A DNA stretch of 64,000 bases from Pseudomonadota bacterium (GCA_021781815.1 JAJXWB010000009.1:62001-126000), one strand, 5' to 3'; positions 27,916 through 38,860 are shown, counted from the stretch's first letter. Notes: a model not told the origin generated them from the sequence alone. Numbers and translations are program-made.

Positions 27916-28339
27916 GTGTTTTCCGGGGCTAGGTCCGCTCGCGCAGGGTGGAACCTCCTCCCGGACTCACGGCTGGCGATCCGTATCGCAGCGCACATTA
28001 TGGCGCAAGCCGAAAGGAGACAGCGCAATCAAACCCTGATTCATATCAAAGTCTAAACCGCCTCGACGCTTCCTGGCGATCTGGATCGGCGAACCCGCGC
28101 GGAGCCTGGCCGGCCACCACCGGCGGCGAGAGGGGCGAATTGGCGCGATCTGGAGGTCGGCGCGCGCTCAGGCCTAGGAAACGCTGACATTTGCTTGAGC
28201 GGCGACTGTCATCCGGGCCGCCGGACGCGGGAAGCGCACAGCTTTCGCCGCAGCCTCGACCGCGCCAATCAGCCGGGCCGGCCTGCATTCATGCCGCGGG
28301 CCGGCGCACGGAATGGACAGTGGGATTATCATAGCTGAA
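27916..28339. promoter_or_regulatory. Long upstream region of the nuo operon
   Basis: There is no convincing gene in these 424 bases. An open frame of 80 codons at 28046-28288 on the minus strand is arginine- and glycine-rich and looks like chance in GC-rich DNA. The region should contain the nuoA promoter. The only specific signal I can name is the FixK/FNR-like box listed separately. AT-rich stretches lie at 28028-28057 and 28321-28345. Confidence 0.4.
28036..28049 (-). promoter_or_regulatory. FixK/FNR-like box upstream of nuoA
   Basis: On the minus strand this reads TTGAT-ATGA-ATCAG, 7 of 8 fixed positions of TTGA-N6-TCAA. It ends about 121 bases upstream of the nuoA start codon and points to oxygen-dependent control of complex I. 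The match is seen; the binding factor is inferred. Confidence 0.45.
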
Positions 28340-28362
28340 TTGTGACAACCGGGCTGTCACAA
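28340..28362. repeat. Perfect 8-base inverted repeat next to tRNA-Asp
   Basis: TTGTGACA and TGTCACAA flank a 7-base spacer (ACCGGGC), ending 10 bases from the tRNA-Asp 3' end. No T-run follows on either strand, so it looks more like an operator or a processing hairpin than a classical terminator. Confidence 0.6.
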
Positions 28363-28371
28363 CTGGATTTA

Positions 28372-28448
<77 letters not shown>

Positions 28449-28528
28449 GCAGATGCTCGCGCAACGCGGAACGGAGTGCGGAATATGATGGTCACCGCGG
28501 CAAGTCAAGCTTCGAGCGCGTCGCGGCG

Positions 28529-29200
28529 TCAAAAACGTGACGTTCCCAGACGCCACTTCGCCAGTTCGCGCGACGAAACGATGTGAATCCCATCATTGGG
28601 CGTCTGCTCGGCGGTATTGATAAGATCGCGGCTCACGCCCATGTCGGCGGAATATTTCGACAGCATGTTGCGCATGTCGCCATTGTCGAATCGGCGCCTC
28701 TCCATACTGCCGCCAGCCGGATCCGCCCCGGATTCGATCGCGACCATGCGATGAATGCCGACGACGCTTTCGGGCGGCACGATACGCTTGCGTCCGCCCA
28801 TGAGCGCATAGACGCAAGCAGAGAAGCAGCGTCCGCGCGCAATGTAGCCGCGCCCATCGGAATCGACGCCTGCGCGCGCAACGATCGTCAGCGCCCCGAC
28901 TTTCCGAAACACCCGGCCGAGCGCCATCGACGCGACGACCTTGCCGCCTGGCGAATTCAGCAGGACGACGCTGTGAAGATTCCTGGCCTGTGCGTTTGCG
29001 CGCACGAAATCGAGGAATTCGTCCGGAGTCGCGTCGGTGATTTCGCCGTCGGCGACGATGGCCATGGCGCAGCGGTCGTGGCAGGCCGCGCCGCCGATCG
29101 ACACGACGCGAAACGACATGTCCGCACGCGCGACCGCGGTCATTCCGAGGATTGTGACCGCGCCTGCGATCAATGCCGCCGACAGGTTCCTGACACGCAT
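28529..29200 (-). CDS. Periplasmic ClpP/crotonase-like protein (COG3904 family)
   Basis: This 223-residue protein has a signal peptide (residues 1-26, ending AVARA), so it is exported. The mature part has the ClpP-like features VVLLNSPGGKVVASMALGRV (the SPGG oxyanion loop near 84-87) and CFSACVYALMGG near 128-139, where Ser sits at the position of a ClpP nucleophile. GIHRM may supply a histidine. This is the COG3904 family of predicted periplasmic proteins, whose members have not been shown to be active proteases. Six cysteines in the mature part, some in pairs, could form disulfides. It lies upstream of tRNA-Asp and divergent from the SnoaL-like gene. Confidence 0.7.
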   Translation of the reverse strand: MRVRNLSAALIAGAVTILGMTAVARADMSFRVVSIGGAACHDRCAMAIVADGEITDATPDEFLDFVRANAQARNLHSVVLLNSPGGKVVASMALGRVFRKVGALTIVARAGVDSDGRGYIARGRCFSACVYALMGGRKRIVPPESVVGIHRMVAIESGADPAGGSMERRRFDNGDMRNMLSKYSADMGVSRDLINTAEQTPNDGIHIVSSRELAKWRLGTSRF

Positions 29201-29231
29201 GTAACGACCCTTCCTGGCGCACGGCCACGGT

Positions 29232-29262
29232 TATGCAATCCTATCAACAGGTCCTTTGCATA
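29232..29262. repeat. Inverted repeat between divergent genes
   Basis: TATGCAA (29232-29238) and TTGCATA (29256-29262) are perfect 7-base arms with a 17-base spacer, about 30 bases upstream of the COG3904-family start codon. It may be an operator for one or both divergent genes. Confidence 0.35.
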
Positions 29263-29452
29263 CAAGCCAATCCCGCGCACGCGGCGCTGGTAGCTTGCAC
29301 GGCGGATTTTTTTATTCGAAGCTCGTTGACGCCACGTCGAGGCCAAAAGGAGGCGGCGATGCCGGAGGGGGGACGATCGTCATCAATCCGTCGACCGTCA
29401 GAGGCTGGCGCGCATTCTGCGAAAGGCCTTCGAATTCCGTACGCAAAACGAC

Positions 29453-29788
29453 GTGCGGGGAATGCTCCAGCACGCCGCGCCCGACATCGTCTATCGCGGC
29501 GACGGGTGGAAGAATTATCGCTCCATGACGCCCGTGCGCGGCAAGAACGCCTGCGCCCAGATGCTCTGGGCGATTCTCATCGAATATGAAAATCTCGGGA
29601 CCGTGGTTCACGAGACCGTCTTCGAGGCGGATCGCGTGGCGTTCCGCCGCACGGCGACGCTGCGCAAGCGCGGAACCGGCAAGGCGGCGGACGTGGACAT
29701 ATGCTGTTTTGTCAGGTTCCAGGGCGACAGCATCGCTGAGATTTCGGAATATTTCGACACCCGGCGGATGCTGGAGCTGGACACTTAG
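29453..29788 (+). CDS. SnoaL/NTF2-like protein, 5' end probably frameshifted
   Basis: The uninterrupted part, from a GTG at 29453, encodes 111 residues with the NTF2-like cone fold pattern (DIVYRGDGWKNY near residue 11, then a series of beta strands, ending YFDTRRMLEL). These proteins are often small ligand-binding or isomerase-like domains; no specific function can be given. Homologous-looking sequence continues upstream of the GTG in the same frame (helix LARILRKAFEFRTQND) but lacks a start codon. A well-placed AAAGGAGG and ATG (29359) lie one base out of frame, separated by a run of six G (29367-29372). Five G would join them. So the gene likely starts at 29359 and is frameshifted, or the read is in error. 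Confidence 0.6.
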   Translation: MRGMLQHAAPDIVYRGDGWKNYRSMTPVRGKNACAQMLWAILIEYENLGTVVHETVFEADRVAFRRTATLRKRGTGKAADVDICCFVRFQGDSIAEISEYFDTRRMLELDT

Positions 29789-29870
29789 GCGCGCGTTCCC
29801 CGCAGCGGTCTCGCCCGCAAGAGAGCCGTACACGAACTTTCCGCTGGCGACGGACAAGACCTGGCCTGAG

Positions 29871-29946
29871 TGGTGGGCGGTGACGGTCTCGAACCGCCGA
29901 CCCTCTCGGTGTAAACGAGATGCTCTACCAACTGAGCTAACCGCCC
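29871..29946 (-). tRNA. tRNA-Val (TAC)
   Basis: Complete 76-base cloverleaf on the minus strand: acceptor GGGCGGT / ACCGCCC, anticodon TAC in the loop TTTACAC, T loop TTCGAGA, and encoded CCA. It lies just downstream of the hup gene in the same direction. Confidence 0.97.
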
Positions 29947-29999
29947 GCGCACCTTCTTTACGCAACTGCCCTACCGTCGCGCAAGCGACTCGCGGCGGA

Positions 30000-30027
30000 C
30001 AAAGAAAAAGGGCGCCGAAGCGCCCTT
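30000..30027 (-). terminator. Rho-independent terminator of hup
   Basis: On the minus strand, AAGGGCGC-TTCG-GCGCCCTT forms an 8-base stem with a stable TTCG tetraloop, followed by TTTCTTT. It lies 47 bases after the hup stop and before tRNA-Val. Confidence 0.9.
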
Positions 30028-30074
30028 GATCCGGAGAATGCTCATGCGCTCCCGAAATTGGCCGAAACGCGGGA

Positions 30075-30356
30075 TCACTTGCCCTTGTTGACGGCGGCCT
30101 TCAGCGCCGCGCCAGCCTTGAAGCGAACGCTCTTCGACGCCGGGATCTTGATCTCCGCTCCGGTGGCGGGATTGCGGCCCTTGCCGGCGGCGCGCTTCTT
30201 TACCGAGAACGTGCCGAAACCGACCAGGCGCACTTCGTCGCCCTTCTTCACTGCTTTGGTGATCCCGTCGAGCACCGCGTCGATCGCATCCGCGGCCTTG
30301 GCCTTCGAGAGTTCCAGTTCGCCTGCGACGTGCTCGACGAGTTCCATCTTGTTCAT
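30075..30356 (-). CDS. hup: HU-family DNA-binding protein
   Basis: This 93-residue histone-like protein begins MNKMELVEHVAGELELSKAKA and contains the HU beta-arm signature GFGTFSVKKRAAGKGRNPATGAEIKIPASKSVRFKAG, where the conserved proline at the tip (RNPATG) intercalates into bent DNA. It compacts DNA and affects global transcription. It lies downstream of lon in the same direction but behind a strong terminator, so it has its own promoter in the 200-base gap. The lon-hup order is common in proteobacteria. Confidence 0.95.
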   Translation of the reverse strand: MNKMELVEHVAGELELSKAKAADAIDAVLDGITKAVKKGDEVRLVGFGTFSVKKRAAGKGRNPATGAEIKIPASKSVRFKAGAALKAAVNKGK

Positions 30357-30554
30357 GGCTTGCTCCTTGATGACGCGGGAACGCCCCCGCGCATGTCTCT
30401 TGCTTCGCCCCGCCGCCGCAAAATGTCGCCTGCCGGATCGAATCGCCGTGTTGGGGCTGAAGACTGTTGTCCCCGAATCGCCCTAAATGCAAGGGATCTC
30501 GAACATGCCACCGTCCACAACCCATGCGAATCAGGCGATTTGACGCACTGCAAA

Positions 30555-30588
30555 CAAAAAAAGGCCGCAACCCATGGGGTTGCGGCCT
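30555..30588 (-). terminator. Strong terminator of lon
   Basis: An 11-base perfect stem (GGCCGCAACCC / GGGTTGCGGCC) with a 3-base loop is followed on the minus strand by seven T. It lies 24 bases after the lon stop. A T-rich stretch on the other side could also make it work on the plus strand. Confidence 0.92.
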
Positions 30589-30611
30589 GCATTTTTGCTT
30601 TTTTTGCGCAA

Positions 30612-33041
30612 TCAGTGCGCGATCACTCCGGAGGAATCGTCGTCCGAGCGCGCATCGCCGACGACAGACGTCGCCGCCTCCTCCCAAACGATCGGAACCG
30701 GCTGACGCACGAGCGCGTGCTTCAGAACCTCGTCCATCCGTGACACCGGAACGATCTCGAGCGCGTTTCTCACGGACGCCGGGAGTTCCACCAGATCCTT
30801 GGCGTTGTCTTCCGGAATCAGCACTTTCTTGAGGCCGCCGCGCAAGGCCGCCAGCAGCTTCTCCTTGAGGCCTCCGATCGGCAGCACCCGACCGCGCAGG
30901 GTGATCTCGCCGGTCATGGCGATGTCCCGCCGCACCGGAATCCCCGTCATGATGGAGACGATCGCCGTGACCATGGCGACGCCAGCCGAGGGGCCGTCTT
31001 TCGGCGTCGCGCCTTCCGGCACGTGCACATGGATGTCGCGCTTCTCGAACAAGGGCGGCTCGATGCCGAAATCGACGGCGCGCGAGCGGACATAGGAGGC
31101 CGCCGCCGAAATCGATTCCTTCATCACGTCCTTCAGATTGCCTGTCACGGTCATGCGGCCCTTGCCAGGCATCATGACGCCCTCGATCGTCAGCAACTCG
31201 CCGCCGACCTCGGTCCAGGCGAGACCCGTGACGACGCCGATCTGATCCTCGAGTTCCGCCTGGCCATAACGAAAGCGCTGCGGTCCAAGATAATCGGCGA
31301 TGTTGTCCGCCGTGACGACGACACGCTTCTTGCCTTTCTTGGTCAGCAATATCTCCTTCACCGCCTTGCGGGCGAGGTTGGAGATCTCGCGTTCGAGATT
31401 GCGCACGCCGGCTTCGCGCGTGTAGCGCCGAACCAGTTCGCGCAGGGCGGATTCGTCCAGCGTCCATTCCTTGGGTTCGAGGCCGTGCTTCTTGACGGCG
31501 TTCGGGATGAGATGCTTGTGCGCGATCTCGACCTTCTCGTCTTCCGTGTAGCCGGCGATACGGATGATCTCCATGCGGTCCATGAGCGGCGCAGGGATGT
31601 TCAGCGTGTTCGCCGTCGTCACGAACATCACGTTCGACAGGTCGTAGTCGACCTCGAGATAATGGTCGTTGAACGACGCATTCTGCTCGGGGTCGAGCAC
31701 TTCCAGCAGCGCGGAGGATGGGTCGCCGCGGAAGTCCATGCCCATCTTGTCGATCTCGTCGAGCAGAAAGAGCGGATTGGCGGTCTTGGCCTTGCGCATG
31801 GACTGGATGATCTTGCCGGGCATCGAGCCGATGTAGGTGCGCCGGTGACCGCGGATTTCGGCCTCGTCGCGCACGCCGCCAAGCGACATGCGCACGAATT
31901 CGCGTCCGGTGGCCCTCGCGATCGACTTGCCGAGCGAGGTCTTGCCGACGCCGGGCGGGCCGACGAGGCACAGGATTGGGCCGGTCAGCTTGTTGGCGCG
32001 GCTCTGCACGGCGAGATATTCGACGATCCGCTCCTTCACCTTGTCGAGACCGTAATGGTCGTTGTCGAGCGTCTCCTGCGCCGCGACCAGGTCGCGCTTG
32101 ACCTTGGACTTCTTGCCCCACGGAATGGAGAGGAGCCAGTCGAGATAATTGCGCACGACCGTCGCCTCGGCGGACATGGGCGACATCTGGCGAAGCTTCT
32201 TCAGCTCGGCCTGCGCCTTGTCGCGCGCTTCCTTCGACAGTTTGGTGGCCTTGATGCGCTCTTCCAGTTCGGCAAGGTCGTCCTTGCCGTCCTCGTCGCC
32301 GAGTTCCTTCTGGATCGCCTTCATCTGCTCGTTGAGATAATACTCGCGCTGCGTCTTCTCCATCTGGCGCTTGACACGCGTGCGGATGCGCTTCTCGACC
32401 TGCAGGACCGAGATTTCGCTTTCCATGAGCTGCAGGCACTTCTCCAGTCGCCTGGAGACCGAAGCCATTTCGAGCACGTCCTGCTTGTCGGAAATCTTGA
32501 CGGCGAGGTGGGATGCAACCGTATCGGCGAGCTTGGAATAATCGTCGATCTGAGTGACCGCGGCGACGACCTCCGGCGAAACCTTCTTGTTCAGCTTCAC
32601 GTAATTTTCGAATTCGGACACGACAGAGCGCGCGAGCGCCTCGACCTCGACCCGATCCTCGGCCGCATCTGCGACCGCTTCCGCGTCGGCTTCGTAGAAT
32701 TCGTCCATGCGCGTATATTTGCGCACTTCAGCGCGCGAAACGCCTTCCACCAGCACTTTCACGGTGTTGTCGGGCAACTTCAACAGTTGCAGCACGGTCG
32801 CCAGTGTGCCGGTCTGGAAAATATTCTCCGCCGCCGGGTCATCCTCGGACGCGTTCTTCTGCGTCGCAAGCAGGATGTAACGGTCGGTGCGCATCACCTC
32901 TTCGAGAGCCTTGATCGATTTTTCGCGTCCGACGAACAGCGGCACGATCATGTGCGGGAATACGACGATGTCACGCAAGGGCAGCACGGGATAGCTCTCG
33001 ATCGAGCCGGGCCTGGGGAGTGCGCGCTTCTGGTCAGTCAT
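30612..33041 (-). CDS. lon: ATP-dependent protease Lon (La)
   Basis: This 809-residue cytoplasmic protease has an N-terminal LAN substrate domain ([19 protein letters not shown]), a coiled region, and an AAA+ module with Walker A GPPGVGKT (about residue 360), Walker [10 protein letters not shown] and the [14 protein letters not shown] pore region. The C-terminal Ser-Lys protease domain has PKDGPSAG (Ser about 680) and the catalytic Lys in [10 protein letters not shown]. Lon degrades misfolded and regulatory proteins. AGGA precedes the ATG. It is a separate transcription unit between clpX and hup, with a strong terminator. Confidence 0.98.
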   Translation of the reverse strand: MTDQKRALPRPGSIESYPVLPLRDIVVFPHMIVPLFVGREKSIKALEEVMRTDRYILLATQKNASEDDPAAENIFQTGTLATVLQLLKLPDNTVKVLVEGVSRAEVRKYTRMDEFYEADAEAVADAAEDRVEVEALARSVVSEFENYVKLNKKVSPEVVAAVTQIDDYSKLADTVASHLAVKISDKQDVLEMASVSRRLEKCLQLMESEISVLQVEKRIRTRVKRQMEKTQREYYLNEQMKAIQKELGDEDGKDDLAELEERIKATKLSKEARDKAQAELKKLRQMSPMSAEATVVRNYLDWLLSIPWGKKSKVKRDLVAAQETLDNDHYGLDKVKERIVEYLAVQSRANKLTGPILCLVGPPGVGKTSLGKSIARATGREFVRMSLGGVRDEAEIRGHRRTYIGSMPGKIIQSMRKAKTANPLFLLDEIDKMGMDFRGDPSSALLEVLDPEQNASFNDHYLEVDYDLSNVMFVTTANTLNIPAPLMDRMEIIRIAGYTEDEKVEIAHKHLIPNAVKKHGLEPKEWTLDESALRELVRRYTREAGVRNLEREISNLARKAVKEILLTKKGKKRVVVTADNIADYLGPQRFRYGQAELEDQIGVVTGLAWTEVGGELLTIEGVMMPGKGRMTVTGNLKDVMKESISAAASYVRSRAVDFGIEPPLFEKRDIHVHVPEGATPKDGPSAGVAMVTAIVSIMTGIPVRRDIAMTGEITLRGRVLPIGGLKEKLLAALRGGLKKVLIPEDNAKDLVELPASVRNALEIVPVSRMDEVLKHALVRQPVPIVWEEAATSVVGDARSDDDSSGVIAH

Positions 33042-33314
33042 TTCTCGTCCTGTCCTTGTTTGTCTCCCGGCCGCCCGGAAGGCGCGGCGCGAAAGCTGAA
33101 CGCCCTGGACCTCCCCAGCATGATTCGCGCCAGTTCCAATCCTACGTTCCCGCGGCGAAGCCCGAAAGCGCTCCCCGCAACGCTGTGGAAATGGGCGCCT
33201 CCGCCCGTCTTTTCAACTCTTGCGCCAATGCAACGCAGAAAGTCCGTAACGCTATCTTAGCGGCGATACGCAAGGCTGCGCCAAACGCCACATTTCACAT
33301 CCCGCGAGCAGCGC

Positions 33315-34820
33315 ATGATTCCGGCCAGTCTGACCCTCGTCGTGATGCTGACGCTCGCGCCCGGTCTCATCTTCGCGGCTGGCTTTCTCCAGCCCCTGCC
33401 GGGCATGGCGACCGCCATCCTGGCCGCCCTGTCCGTCGTTTCAACGGCCCGCCGGACCGATTGGCGCGGCAGGCCGGATTGGCTCCTGCTGGCAGCCGCG
33501 ACCGCGACCGCGGTCACGCTCACGCTCCTTTCGGGAATAGGTCATATTTTCTGGCAGACCGACGACTGGACCGTGCGCGACGCAATCCTGTCGGATCTTG
33601 TGCGCAATCCGTGGCCCGTGTCCTATACGCTGGCCGACGGCGTGGGGCTGTTGCGCGCGCCGCTCGGCATGTACCTCGTTCCGGCGTTGGTCGGCAAAGC
33701 CATGGGCCTCGGCGGCGCCGAGGCTGCCTTGTTCACGCAGAACGCGGCTCTGCTTGCCCTCTTCCTGTATATTTTCGCGACGACGATGCCGACGGGCCGG
33801 TCCCGCTGGATCGCCATGGGGCTGTTCGTCGGCTTCTGCGGCATCGACTGCATTCCCTGGGCGTTGCGTTGGATCGAAGGCGACCTGCCGAAGCTCTGGC
33901 TTCCGCATATCGACGTCTGGTCCGGCTATTTTCAGTATTCGTCCCATGTCACCCTGCTTTTCTGGACGCCGCACCATGCGTTGGCGGGCTGGGCCGCGAT
34001 CGCCGCCTACCAGAACTGGCGCGCGGGACGCCTGCCCGCCCTGCTGACGGCGCCGCTTTGGGCCGCGAGTTTCTTCTGGTCGCCCCTGGCTGCGGCCGGC
34101 GCCGTCCCCTTCCTGGCCTTCGCCCTCGCGTGCGACCTGCGGGATGGAAAGGTCAGGGCCGCCGACTTCGCTTCGGCGGCGGCGGCGGGGCTGGCCGCCC
34201 TGCCGGCCGCCGTGTTCCTGACCCGCGATTCCAGCGCGATCGAAAAAGGTTTCATGGATTTTACCGATCCGAACGTGCAGGCCGCCTATGTCTCCCTGCT
34301 CGGATTCAAGGCGGCGCCCTGGCTTCTGGTCGCCTGGCTGGGGCGCGATCCGGCTGACCGGCGCAGCTTGAGCGAGTTTTCGGTTCTGACGGCGGTTCTG
34401 CTCGCGATCCCGTTCTACAAGATTGGCTTCGCCAACGATTTCGCCATGCGCGCCTCGATTCCGGCGCTGGCCCTGCTCTGTCTGCGTTCGGTTCCCGCCC
34501 TGACGACGATCGGCGCGCAGCCCGCGGCGCGGCGGGCGATGCTGGCGACGCTGGTCGCGCTCGGCGCTGTCACGCCCGCCGTCGAGACGGCGCGCAACTC
34601 CATGCAGCAGGCAAGCCCACGCAGCGCATGCAATGTACTGGAATCCTTGAAGGACGGTCCATACGCCGGCTCGCCCCTCGACTATTACATAGCCTCCGCC
34701 GCCAGCTTCGACACGCATCCAGCCCTGTTTCGCGGGCCATCCGCGGCGCCCCTGAGCTTGCAGATCCGCAGGTGTTGGCCCGGCCGGCGTTTCGTGTACG
34801 GGCCGCCTTCTGCACTGTAG
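33315..34820 (+). CDS. Polytopic membrane protein of unknown function, possibly GT-C-like
   Basis: I do not recognise a named family. This 501-residue protein has about ten hydrophobic helices beginning at the N-terminus (IPASLTLVVMLTLAPGLIFAAGF). The first long loop contains an acidic stretch, FWQTDDWTVRDAILSDL (about residues 77-93), reminiscent of the aspartate-containing first loop of GT-C glycosyltransferases, so a polyprenol-dependent transferase is one possibility. The C-terminal 80 residues are soluble, with cysteines at CNVLE and RRCWPG. It is transcribed against the surrounding lon and clpX genes and lies in a gap that is usually short, so it looks like an insertion. The hairpin after its stop has a T tract only for the opposite strand. 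Confidence 0.65.
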   Translation: MIPASLTLVVMLTLAPGLIFAAGFLQPLPGMATAILAALSVVSTARRTDWRGRPDWLLLAAATATAVTLTLLSGIGHIFWQTDDWTVRDAILSDLVRNPWPVSYTLADGVGLLRAPLGMYLVPALVGKAMGLGGAEAALFTQNAALLALFLYIFATTMPTGRSRWIAMGLFVGFCGIDCIPWALRWIEGDLPKLWLPHIDVWSGYFQYSSHVTLLFWTPHHALAGWAAIAAYQNWRAGRLPALLTAPLWAASFFWSPLAAAGAVPFLAFALACDLRDGKVRAADFASAAAAGLAALPAAVFLTRDSSAIEKGFMDFTDPNVQAAYVSLLGFKAAPWLLVAWLGRDPADRRSLSEFSVLTAVLLAIPFYKIGFANDFAMRASIPALALLCLRSVPALTTIGAQPAARRAMLATLVALGAVTPAVETARNSMQQASPRSACNVLESLKDGPYAGSPLDYYIASAASFDTHPALFRGPSAAPLSLQIRRCWPGRRFVYGPPSAL

Positions 34821-34826
34821 CCGCAA

Positions 34827-34853
34827 ACGAAAAGGGCCGCCCGAAGGCGGCCC
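34827..34853 (-). terminator. Rho-independent terminator of clpX
   Basis: On the minus strand GGGCCGCC-TTCG-GGCGGCCC forms an 8-base stem with a TTCG loop followed by TTTTCGTTT, 21 bases after the clpX stop. It sits between clpX and the convergent membrane-protein gene. Confidence 0.88.
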
Positions 34854-34874
34854 CGATGCGCATGCGCGCGTTCG

Positions 34875-36143
<1,269 letters not shown>

Positions 36144-36407
36144 CGATTTCTCCTCGCACCGATCCGCGCGGGCGAATCGGTCGCAGTCTGATCCTTACAG
36201 TCGACGGCCTAACAAATCGTAGAGACCCTCGATCGACCTCGCCGGGCCGCGCCGTATGACCCGGCCCTCGCCTCCCCGTCCAGCGCGCGCCGCCTGTAGC
36301 CAATGCAAACATGGCCCAACCGACGGATCAAGCGCAGCGCGGGTTTTTGACGCCAAACCCCTGTCAGGCGTCACAAATCCGCAACATCTCCGGACGGGCG
36401 GGCGGCG

Positions 36408-37052
36408 TCAGCCAGCCGCCGCCGGCGTCGCCGCCGCGTCCTCGGGCCGCTTCACGTAAACCTGATCGATCAGTCCGAATTCCCGGGCCTCATCGGCGGA
36501 CATGAAATGATCGCGGTCGAGGGTCCGCTCGATCGTGTCGTAGTCGCGGCCCGTGTGTTTCACGTAGATGTCGTTCAGCCGCTTCTTGATCTTCATTATG
36601 TCCTCAGCATGGCGGAGGATGTCGGAGGCCTGGCCCTGGAAGCCGCCGGAGGGCTGGTGAACCATGATGCGGGCATTCGGGAGCGCGAAGCGCAGGCCCG
36701 GATCGCCCGCCGCCAGCAGCAGCGAGCCCATGGACGCCGCCTGACCGACGCACAGCGTCGAGACCTTCGGCCTGATGAACTGCATCGTGTCGTAGATCGC
36801 CAGCCCGGCCGTCACGACACCGCCCGGAGAATTGATGTACATCGACACTTCCTTCTTCGGGTTTTCGGCCTCGAGGAAGAGAAGCTGGGCGATGATGACG
36901 GAGGCCATGTGGTCTTCGACCGGGCCGGTCAGGAAGATGATGCGCTCGCGCAGGAGACGAGAATAGATATCGAACCCGCGTTCGCCGCGGCTCGTATTCT
37001 CGATGACTTGCGGGATAAGATACTGATTATAAACATCAATTGGATCGCGCAT
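36408..37052 (-). CDS. clpP: ClpP, proteolytic subunit of Clp protease
   Basis: This 214-residue serine protease subunit starts [26 protein letters not shown] chose the ATG at 37052 with GAGG upstream over an upstream in-frame ATG (37118) because the extra 22 residues are not conserved. The catalytic Ser107 lies in GQAASMGS and His132 in MVHQPSGG, with the Asp in the [11 protein letters not shown] segment. The mature enzyme forms a 14-mer capped by ClpX. A short low-complexity Ala/Pro tail ([11 protein letters not shown]) ends the protein. It lies between tig and clpX. Confidence 0.97.
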   Translation of the reverse strand: MRDPIDVYNQYLIPQVIENTSRGERGFDIYSRLLRERIIFLTGPVEDHMASVIIAQLLFLEAENPKKEVSMYINSPGGVVTAGLAIYDTMQFIRPKVSTLCVGQAASMGSLLLAAGDPGLRFALPNARIMVHQPSGGFQGQASDILRHAEDIMKIKKRLNDIYVKHTGRDYDTIERTLDRDHFMSADEAREFGLIDQVYVKRPEDAAATPAAAG

Positions 37053-37195
37053 CGCGTGCCTCTGAGTGGTATAGCCAATTCGCCGGGCGATACACGCGAC
37101 CGGGCTCTGAATGTTCAAGATAGGCGCCCGCGGCGTCGACGAAAAGAGGCGACCCGCGGCCTGCGCAGCGCCGCTTCCCGGGAGGCCGGCGTCCG

Positions 37196-38569
37196 TCAGG
37201 CCGCCATCGCGTCGCTGTCCTCGTTCATCTTCATGAGTTCGTCCCTGGTCACATGCCTTTCCGTGACCTTGGCCTGCGAAAGAATATGGTCGATGACCTT
37301 CTCTTCAAACAGCGGCGCGCGGATTTCGCCAAGCGCTTCAGGGTTCTTGCGATAATAGTCCCACAGCGCCTGCTCCTGGCCGGGGAAGGCGCGAATGCGC
37401 TCGACCAGGGCGCGCGACATCTCGTCCTCCTCGACCTTGACGCCTGCCTTCTCGCCGACTTCCGCCAGCACGAGGCCAAGACGCACGCGCCGCTCGGCGA
37501 TCTTGCGATACTCCTCGCGCGCCTTTTCCTCAGTCGTCCCCTCGCTTTCGAAGGACTTTCCGGCGGCCGTCTGCTCGCTCGTGACCGAACGCCAGATGCC
37601 GTCGAATTCCTGCTCGACCAGCCCCTGCGGCAGTTCGAAAGAATAGCGGCCATCCAGCGCATCGAGCAGCGCGCGCTTGGTATGGATGCGAGCGCCACGC
37701 GCCATGTCCGCCTCGATGCTGGAGCGCACGGCGGCGCGGTAGGCGTCTAGCGTCTCGAAGCCGAACTTCTTGGCGAATTCATCGTCGATCGCGAGTTCGC
37801 CGGGAGCGGCGACATTCTTGACCGTCACGTCGAAGGCCGCGGCCTTGCCGGCGAGGCGGGGGGCGGCGTAATTCTCTGGAAAGGTGACGGAAACCGTCCT
37901 GCTTTCACCCTTGGCCATCCCCTCGATCTGCTCCTCGAAGCCGGGGATGAAGCTCTTCGAACCGATCACGAGGTCGATGCCTTCCCCCGAACCGCCTTCA
38001 AACGCTTCGCCGTCGATCTTGCCGACGAAATCGATGGTCGCCTTGTCGCCCTTGGCGACGACCGGCGCGTCGCCTTCCTTGTCGTCGTAGGCGCGCTGCT
38101 GGTCGGCCATGCGCTGGATCGCCTCATCCACGTCGCTCTCGGGAACGTCCACGACGATCTTTTCAACCGCTACGTCCGTGAACTCGCCGACATCGAACGC
38201 CGGAAGCGTTTCGACGGCGACGGTGAAGGCAAGGTCGCCCCTGGCCTCGAGCACCTGCTCCATCTCGGCCTGACCGCCGACGATATCCAGCTTCGGTTCG
38301 CCCGCGAGGCGCAGCTTGTTGTCCTCCACGATCTTGCGGTTGGCCTCGTTGACAGCCTCCTGCACCACCTCGCCCATGATGGACTTGCCATAAAGGCGGC
38401 GAATGTGGGCGGTCGGCACCTTGCCCGGCCGGAATCCGTTGATGCGGACCTTGGCCTTCATGTCCGCGAGCTGCGATTCGAGCTTGGCGGCAAGATCGGC
38501 CGCGGGCACCACCACTTTAAAATCGCGCTTCAGGCCCTGAGCGCTCGTTTCCGTCACCTGCATAGCCAT
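37196..38569 (-). CDS. tig: Trigger factor, ribosome-associated chaperone
   Basis: This 457-residue chaperone has an N-terminal ribosome-binding domain with the signature GFRPGKVP (about residues 46-53). A FKBP-type prolyl isomerase domain ([20 protein letters not shown], about 165-245) and an alpha-helical C-terminal domain follow. The ATG at 38569 has GAAGG 4-8 bases upstream; a second ATG two codons later is possible. It shields nascent chains. The order tig–clpP–clpX–lon is the classical one. Confidence 0.97.
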   Translation of the reverse strand: MAMQVTETSAQGLKRDFKVVVPAADLAAKLESQLADMKAKVRINGFRPGKVPTAHIRRLYGKSIMGEVVQEAVNEANRKIVEDNKLRLAGEPKLDIVGGQAEMEQVLEARGDLAFTVAVETLPAFDVGEFTDVAVEKIVVDVPESDVDEAIQRMADQQRAYDDKEGDAPVVAKGDKATIDFVGKIDGEAFEGGSGEGIDLVIGSKSFIPGFEEQIEGMAKGESRTVSVTFPENYAAPRLAGKAAAFDVTVKNVAAPGELAIDDEFAKKFGFETLDAYRAAVRSSIEADMARGARIHTKRALLDALDGRYSFELPQGLVEQEFDGIWRSVTSEQTAAGKSFESEGTTEEKAREEYRKIAERRVRLGLVLAEVGEKAGVKVEEDEMSRALVERIRAFPGQEQALWDYYRKNPEALGEIRAPLFEEKVIDHILSQAKVTERHVTRDELMKMNEDSDAMAA

Positions 38570-38620
38570 CAAACCTTCTCGAATCTCGCCTATTCGGCCA
38601 TCCTGGCGGCGATTACACGG

Positions 38621-38702
38621 TGCGGGCGGAGGGACTCGAACCCCCATGCCTCACGGCGGTGGAACCTAAATCCACTGCGTCTACCAGTTCCGCCACGCCC
38701 GC
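38621..38702 (-). tRNA. tRNA-Leu (TAG)
   Basis: 82-base tRNA with a long variable arm: acceptor GCGGGCG / CGCCCGC, anticodon TAG in the loop ATTTAGG, T loop TTCGAGT. The bases after the discriminator A are CCG, so the CCA end is not encoded, unlike the other three tRNA genes of the window. It lies 51 bases upstream of tig. Confidence 0.96.
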
Positions 38703-38860
38703 AGCCGCGCCCAAGCGGCGCGCGAGCGACCGGCCGCCCCGCCGCTTCAGGCGCCGCTCTATAGCAATGGCGCCGGACCGATGCAGCAAAAAAATGCCAA
38801 CCCGATCGCGCTCGCCTATATCTGGGCGACGAATCCCCCTCACCGCCGCGAGAGCAAACT

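Noticed and set aside
28046-28288. An 80-codon minus-strand frame upstream of nuoA
   Set aside because: Arg/Ser/Gly-rich, no ribosome binding site, no family pattern; treated as non-coding.
29971-33260. Long frames opposite or beside lon on both strands (29971-32439 minus; 31023-33260 plus)
   Set aside because: They overlap the fully conserved Lon reading frame and have no recognisable domain.
36348-36373. Inverted repeat TGACGCC / GGCGTCA between clpP and clpX, considered as the clpP terminator
   Set aside because: On the minus strand it is followed by A rather than T, so it cannot be a Rho-independent terminator of clpP; no other role is evident.
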